Source of the DNA: Acidobacteriota bacterium
GTDB taxonomy: Bacteria; Acidobacteriota; Vicinamibacteria; Vicinamibacterales; CAVVIG01
Direction: 5' to 3'
NCBI GenBank assembly: GCA_003222555.1
Contig: QHWL01000356.1
Coordinates: 1-8,204, forward strand
Length of the DNA stretch: 8,204 bases
In this document: one piece after another, positions 5,688 through 8,204 of the stretch
Layout: each line of letters starts with the position of its first letter
How positions within the stretch are numbered: the first letter of the stretch is position 1
The notes under the pieces: model-generated
Told to the model about the DNA's origin: nothing
The model's database searches: none
The model's input: only the letters and a program-made list of their open reading frames with translations
Made by a program: the position numbers and the translations under genes

Positions 5688-6353
5688 ATGTCCAAAAAAC
5701 AGACTGGCAGGCCGGCCGCGAAGCCGCAACCGACCGCTCCACCTGAATCCAGGCGTCGGTTAACGCCGCTGCATATCGTGGCAATTGTCGCGGTGGTTGC
5801 GGCGATTGCCGTTTTCGCATTCGCGCGCAGCGCTCCTCGTCAGCCCGACGCGCGGCCGGACACTGCCGTGCAACTTCCGCCGGACACGCCAACGCAGGCG
5901 GCGCCCATTTCATCGTCTGCGCAGACCGCCGCCACCACACCGCCCGAACCACCCCCGGCGGTGGCGGCCGGCCCGCATCCACAAGCCAACCTGCCGCTGC
6001 TGCCATTCGTCCGCGGACCGCCCGCACGCCCCATTGAAGTAGTTCGCGCGGTGTATCAATTCGCCGCCGAACACCCCGAGGTCGCCAGCTACGTTCCGTG
6101 CTATTGCGGCTGCGAACGCGCCGGCCATCACGGCAGCGAAGACTGCTTCGTGGCGTCGCGCGGGGCCAACGGCGACGTCGAGTCGTGGGAGCCTCACGGC
6201 ATGACCTGAGCCATATGCATAGACGTCGCGCGTGACGCGATGCAAATGCATGCCTCCGGCGCCTCGGTGCGAGACATTCGGGCCGCCAACGAGCGGAAGT
6301 GGAGCCCGTCGTTCCCGACGCACACGCCAACGCCTGCACCTCCGACGCGGTGA
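5688..6353 (+). CDS. membrane-anchored PCYCGC-motif protein, candidate selenoprotein (TGA 6207-6209 read as Sec)
   Basis: A conventional call ends at TGA 6207-6209 after 173 residues, but the same frame continues to TGA 6351-6353, giving 221 residues if the first TGA is decoded. Parts: basic start; one membrane helix (about 28-46); Pro/Ala-rich extracytoplasmic linker (50-105); then a PCYCGC domain with EVVRAVYQFAAEHPEV leading to PCYCGC (137-142) and DC at 152-153, then WEPHGMT. After the TGA come AIC and a helix IDVARDAMQMHASGASVRDI and a Pro-rich end (THTPTPAPPTR). In relatives as I recall them, the helix after the HG motif starts with CxxC, so TGA replaces the first Cys: U174-A-I-C177. 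A UxxC pair suggests a redox or metal-binding function outside the membrane. A hairpin follows the TGA at once. The alternative is a very recent nonsense mutation. No selenium genes are in the window. Confidence 0.7.
6212..6248 (+). promoter_or_regulatory. candidate bacterial SECIS hairpin
   Basis: The hairpin starts two bases after TGA 6207-6209. The lower stem CATATGCAT (6212-6220) pairs with ATGCAAATG (6240-6248), eight pairs with one A-A mismatch. An internal loop follows (AGA, 6221-6223, against CG, 6238-6239). The upper stem CGTC (6224-6227) pairs with GACG (6234-6237) around loop GCGCGT (6228-6233). The loop starts 18 bases after the TGA and its first base is G. As I recall the bacterial SECIS model, the loop lies about 16-37 bases from the UGA with a G among its first bases. 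The structure lies inside the coding frame, as bacterial SECIS elements do. Confidence 0.5.
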
Positions 6354-6362
6354 ACCCTCGTC

Positions 6363-6402
6363 GGGATTTGGGATTCGGGATTCGGGATTCGGGGGAATTG
6401 GG
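6363..6402 (+). repeat. GGGATTC heptamer array (left), G-quadruplex-capable
   Basis: Five G-tracts at exact seven-base spacing, separated by ATTT or ATTC, then a sixth tract after a short irregular stretch. Four or more GGG tracts with four-base loops fit the usual G-quadruplex pattern on the plus strand. It begins 9 bases after the distal stop of the PCYCGC gene. Confidence 0.85.
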
Positions 6403-6423
6403 ATACGGATTTGCCGGGCGGCA

Positions 6424-6750
6424 TCAGGACTTCGCTTCGAGCGCGCGCAGAAGGCCGTGTGTCAGCTCGCCGACCTGCGTGGCGATCGCGGTGAACCGGT
6501 CCATCTTGCCGTCGGGAATGAAAGTGAGACGGTGTCCGAGCAACGCCTGAGTTTCCAGTTCAGCGTGCGAACCGAGCGCGATCACGACGTGGTGAATCAA
6601 TTCTTGCAACATCGCAAGGTCTTCGGGAAACGTTGCGGTGATGTGGAACACGAGCTCCGCAAGATCCATCGCCCTTTGCCACGCAATAAGGTCCCGATAG
6701 CTCGTAATGGTCTTCGCCATGCGAATAACGAAACGCTCAGCTTGTGCCAT
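6424..6750 (-). pseudogene. four-helix-bundle protein (23S rRNA IVP-type), internally deleted
   Basis: A 108-residue frame. The start (MAKTITSYRDLIAWQRAMDLAE, from an internal ATG at 6720, residue 11) and the end (IALGSHAELETQ, then a final helix TQVGELTHGLLRALE) are diagnostic of the S23/IVP four-helix-bundle family, also called the Avd-like fold. Full members as I recall them are about 115-125 residues from the equivalent start, with a middle block resembling GLTSQIRRAAVSVPSNIAEG. Here that whole block is missing: FPED (41-44) runs via LAMLQE straight into LIHHVVIALGS, a loss of some 30-35 residues including most of helix 2. The junction coincides with a 28-base sequence repeated 195 bases away. 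The frame is preserved, so a product could be made, but the bundle should not fold normally. The start could be ATG 6750 or 6720; neither has a good ribosome binding site. Confidence 0.7.
6598..6625. repeat. 28-bp direct repeat, copy 1 (inside the four-helix-bundle gene)
   Basis: A perfect 28-base match to 6793-6820. It starts CAATTCTTGC and ends AGGTCTTCG, and contains a small inverted repeat CTTGC-AACATC-GCAAG. It sits exactly at the point where the four-helix-bundle protein loses its middle. Confidence 0.95.
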
Positions 6751-6778
6751 AAGGATTCAGGGATAATTTCGAATCCAC

Positions 6779-6788
6779 CCTGCGCAGG
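6779..6788. repeat. perfect 10-bp palindrome CCTGCGCAGG
   Basis: A self-complementary decamer in the short stretch between the four-helix-bundle start and the second 28-base repeat, with AATCC (6772-6776) and GGATT (6787-6791) around it. It may be part of the cassette's end structure. Confidence 0.6.
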
Positions 6789-6792
6789 ATTG

Positions 6793-6820
6793 CAATTCTT
6801 GCAACATCGCAAGGTCTTCG
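6793..6820. repeat. 28-bp direct repeat, copy 2 (inner edge of right heptamer array)
   Basis: Identical over 28 bases to 6598-6625 in the same orientation, ending directly at the first AATCCCC unit of the right array. Confidence 0.95.
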
Positions 6821-6905
6821 AATCCCCAATTCCCGAATCCCCAATTCTCGAATCCCAAATCCCGACTCCCAAATCCCGAATCCCAAATCCCGAATCCCGG
6901 TTCCC
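6821..6905 (-). repeat. GGGATTC/GGGATTT heptamer array (right, inverted)
   Basis: On the plus strand this reads as AATCCC-type units. Eight C-tracts from 6854 to 6905 keep an exact seven-base period, and four more diverged units lie at 6824-6850. The G-rich strand is the minus strand, opposite to the left array. It overlaps the region where the -35 of the kinase promoter should lie. Confidence 0.85.
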
Positions 6906-6919
6906 ACATGACAGTTCTA

Positions 6920-6925
6920 TATAAT
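6920..6925 (+). promoter_or_regulatory. consensus -10 element TATAAT for the histidine kinase gene
   Basis: A perfect TATAAT, 7 bases before GTG 6933. Transcription starting at the usual distance would begin at about 6932-6933, so the mRNA would be leaderless or nearly so. The expected -35 position (about 6896-6902) is CCCGGTT inside the heptamer array and does not match the consensus. Confidence 0.55.
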
Positions 6926-6932
6926 CCTCCCT

Positions 6933-8204
6933 GTGGAGAAGCGCGCCGCGGTGTTCGCGCGGCTCTTTGAAGCGGTTCAGGAAGGCGTGTACATCGGAAC
7001 GCTCGCCTCCGACGGCACATCGACCATCGCCGCCAATGCGCATCTCAAGCTGATCTTCGGATACGCGGGCGACGTGCCCGAAGCCGACGTCCGCCCTTTC
7101 GATGGCGATCGATTCGTCGATCCTCAGGCACGCGAGGCGCTGCTCGAGCGACTCACGACGGACGGCTCGGTCGTCGACTACCTGCTGCGCCTGCGACGCG
7201 CCGACGACAGCGCCGTGTGGGTGGAGCTGACCGCGCGCGCCGACACGGCGTCGCCCGACGGCACCCTGCGCATCGAAGGCCTGGTCCGGGACGTCAGCGA
7301 GCGCAAGAAGCTCGACGACGAGACGCGCGACATCTACCATCAGCTTCTGCAGGCCGAAAAAATGGCCGCGCTCGGCCAGACGATCTCCGGCGTCGCCCAT
7401 GAATTGAACAACCCGCTGGCGACAATCTTCAGCTGGGCCGAGCGGCTTTCACAAAAAAAGACGCTCGAGGATTCCGTCCGCCGCGGGCTCGAGACGATCC
7501 TCGGCGAATCGGAGCGCGCCGCCCGCATCGTGCGCAACCTCCTCACCTTCGCCCGCAAGCGTCAGACGACGCGCGCGTTGGTGGACATCAACCAGGTGGT
7601 CCGCGAAACGCTCGCCCTGCGCGCGTACGAGCAGCGACTCACCAACGTCACGGTCATCGACGCCCTCGCCGCCGGGCTTCCGCAAGTGTTTGCCGACGGC
7701 CACCAGATTCAGCAGGTTCTCCTCAATCTCGTCATCAACGGTGAACAGGCGATGCTGTCGGCCAACGGCCGAGGCGTCTTGGTTGTCCGCTCGTGGCACG
7801 ACGCCGGCGAGGAGTCGGTCGTTCTCGAGATCAATGACGACGGTCCAGGCATTCCCAACGATTTGCAGCCGAAGATTTTTGAACCGTTTTTCACCACGAA
7901 GGAGGTCGGCCAGGGCACCGGGCTCGGCCTGACCGTCGCCTACGCGATCGTGCAGGAGCACGGCGGGCGGATCCGCGTCGAGTCGAACCCTGGGTCCGGC
8001 GCGTCGTTCTTCGTCGAGCTTCCGGTGAGCGGCGCCAGGCTACCGGTGAAGCCCAGCACCCACGCGAGGCTGCCCGGCCCGGTCGACGCCGTCGTCGGCG
8101 CGTCGATTCTCCTTGTCGAGGACGAAACGGCACTGGCCAGCGCCGTCGTGGACGCGCTCGGCGACGAGGGATACATCGTGGAACGAGCGGCTGACGGGGA
8201 AGAG
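6933..8204 (+). CDS. PAS-HisKA-HATPase-REC hybrid histidine kinase (3' truncated by window edge)
   Basis: The frame is open for 424 codons from GTG 6933 to the window end; an in-frame TGA at 6909 limits the start. There is no membrane segment, so it is a soluble sensor. Domains: PAS (about 5-125, ending in VRDVSERKKLDDE); HisKA with the phospho-accepting His156 in GVAHELNNPLA; HATPase_c with N box NLVINGEQAM (265-274), G1 DDGPGIP (302-308), F box FEPFFTT and G2 GQGTGLGL; then a receiver domain starting ILLVEDE (392-398) that runs off the end. ATP phosphorylates His156 and the phosphate can pass to the attached receiver Asp, which lies outside the window. The N box has Gly where Ala is usual (NG for NA), a mild change. 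The kinase core is NtrB-like. No Shine-Dalgarno is present; the TATAAT position suggests a leaderless mRNA. Confidence 0.95.
   Translation, partial: MEKRAAVFARLFEAVQEGVYIGTLASDGTSTIAANAHLKLIFGYAGDVPEADVRPFDGDRFVDPQAREALLERLTTDGSVVDYLLRLRRADDSAVWVELTARADTASPDGTLRIEGLVRDVSERKKLDDETRDIYHQLLQAEKMAALGQTISGVAHELNNPLATIFSWAERLSQKKTLEDSVRRGLETILGESERAARIVRNLLTFARKRQTTRALVDINQVVRETLALRAYEQRLTNVTVIDALAAGLPQVFADGHQIQQVLLNLVINGEQAMLSANGRGVLVVRSWHDAGEESVVLEINDDGPGIPNDLQPKIFEPFFTTKEVGQGTGLGLTVAYAIVQEHGGRIRVESNPGSGASFFVELPVSGARLPVKPSTHARLPGPVDAVVGASILLVEDETALASAVVDALGDEGYIVERAADGEE

Larger units (their letters stand above)
6363..6905. mobile_element. four-helix-bundle gene cassette flanked by inverted heptamer arrays
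   Basis: The left array on the plus strand has G-tracts at 6363, 6370, 6377, 6384 and 6391 (exact period 7, unit GGGATTC) plus one at 6400. The right array carries the inverted unit, with C-tracts at 6854, 6861, 6868, 6875, 6882, 6889, 6896 and 6903 (exact period 7) and less regular ones at 6824, 6832 and 6839. Between them lies a degenerate four-helix-bundle gene. The arrangement resembles a mobile or formerly mobile cassette with inverted repetitive ends. No transposase is present, so movement would need help from elsewhere. Confidence 0.5.

Noticed and set aside
6207..6209. TGA reassigned to Trp across the genome
   Set aside because: TGA serves as the normal stop of several other genes here (431, 1053, 4305, 6351), so only context-specific recoding is plausible.
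6821..6905. CRISPR array
   Set aside because: The units are seven bases with no unique spacers, and there are no cas genes. It is a tandem heptamer array.
6232..6924. 230-codon plus-strand frame covering the PCYCGC tail and the cassette
   Set aside because: It is out of phase with the PCYCGC extension, antisense to the four-helix-bundle gene, and its end is only translated heptamer repeat.
6597..7400. 267-codon minus-strand open frame across the repeat array and the kinase start
   Set aside because: It overlaps the PAS-HisKA coding region, reads through the heptamer array as a Gly/Asp/Ser repeat, and has no family resemblance.

Overview
The window looks like a chromosomal segment of a GC-rich, free-living bacterium. 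My best guess is Acidobacteriota, perhaps the Vicinamibacteria (subdivision 6). The clues are high GC, heavy use of GTG and TTG starts, several signalling proteins, an lmo0937-type small membrane protein, a PCYCGC-motif protein, and arrays of GGGATTC-type heptamers next to a four-helix-bundle (23S rRNA IVP-type) gene. This placement is inference. No rRNA, tRNA, CRISPR array or phage gene is visible.

Layout, left to right: the 3' end of a TPR protein (+, 2-433); a small OB-fold lipoprotein (+, 693-1055); a roughly 510-base non-coding, strongly structured block bounded by inverted repeats that contain the stop codons of both flanking genes (1052-1561); a GAF-GAF-SpoIIE/RsbU-type phosphatase (-, 1558-3339); a divergent FabZ-like hot-dog protein with an altered active-site loop (+, 3453-3902); a 49-residue membrane protein (+, 4158-4307); an inverted heptamer hairpin between convergent genes (4315-4395); a membrane GAF-GGDEF diguanylate cyclase split by an apparent frameshift (-, 5584 to 4395); a membrane-anchored PCYCGC protein whose frame continues through an in-frame TGA (+, 5688-6353); a degenerate four-helix-bundle gene between inverted heptamer arrays (6363-6905); and a PAS-HisKA-HATPase-REC hybrid histidine kinase cut by the window end (+, 6933 onward).

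The strongest candidate for something undescribed is the PCYCGC protein. TGA at 6207-6209 falls where a CxxC motif is expected, giving U-A-I-C. The same frame then stays open for 47 codons with family-like sequence and ends at a second TGA at 6351. A hairpin begins two bases after the first TGA, with its apical loop 18 bases downstream, as expected for a bacterial SECIS element. I propose a selenoprotein of about 221 residues that ordinary gene calling would truncate at residue 173.

The second theme is mobile-looking non-coding DNA. There are two inverted heptamer elements, one holding a four-helix-bundle gene and one empty, plus a terminal-inverted-repeat element, all lying at the ends of genes. 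The gene-bearing heptamer element ends just before a consensus TATAAT that appears to drive a leaderless histidine-kinase mRNA.

Three signalling proteins (PP2C-type phosphatase, diguanylate cyclase, hybrid kinase) sit within 7 kb. They are not in one operon, and their partners (RsbV/RsbW, a c-di-GMP effector, a response regulator) are not in the window.
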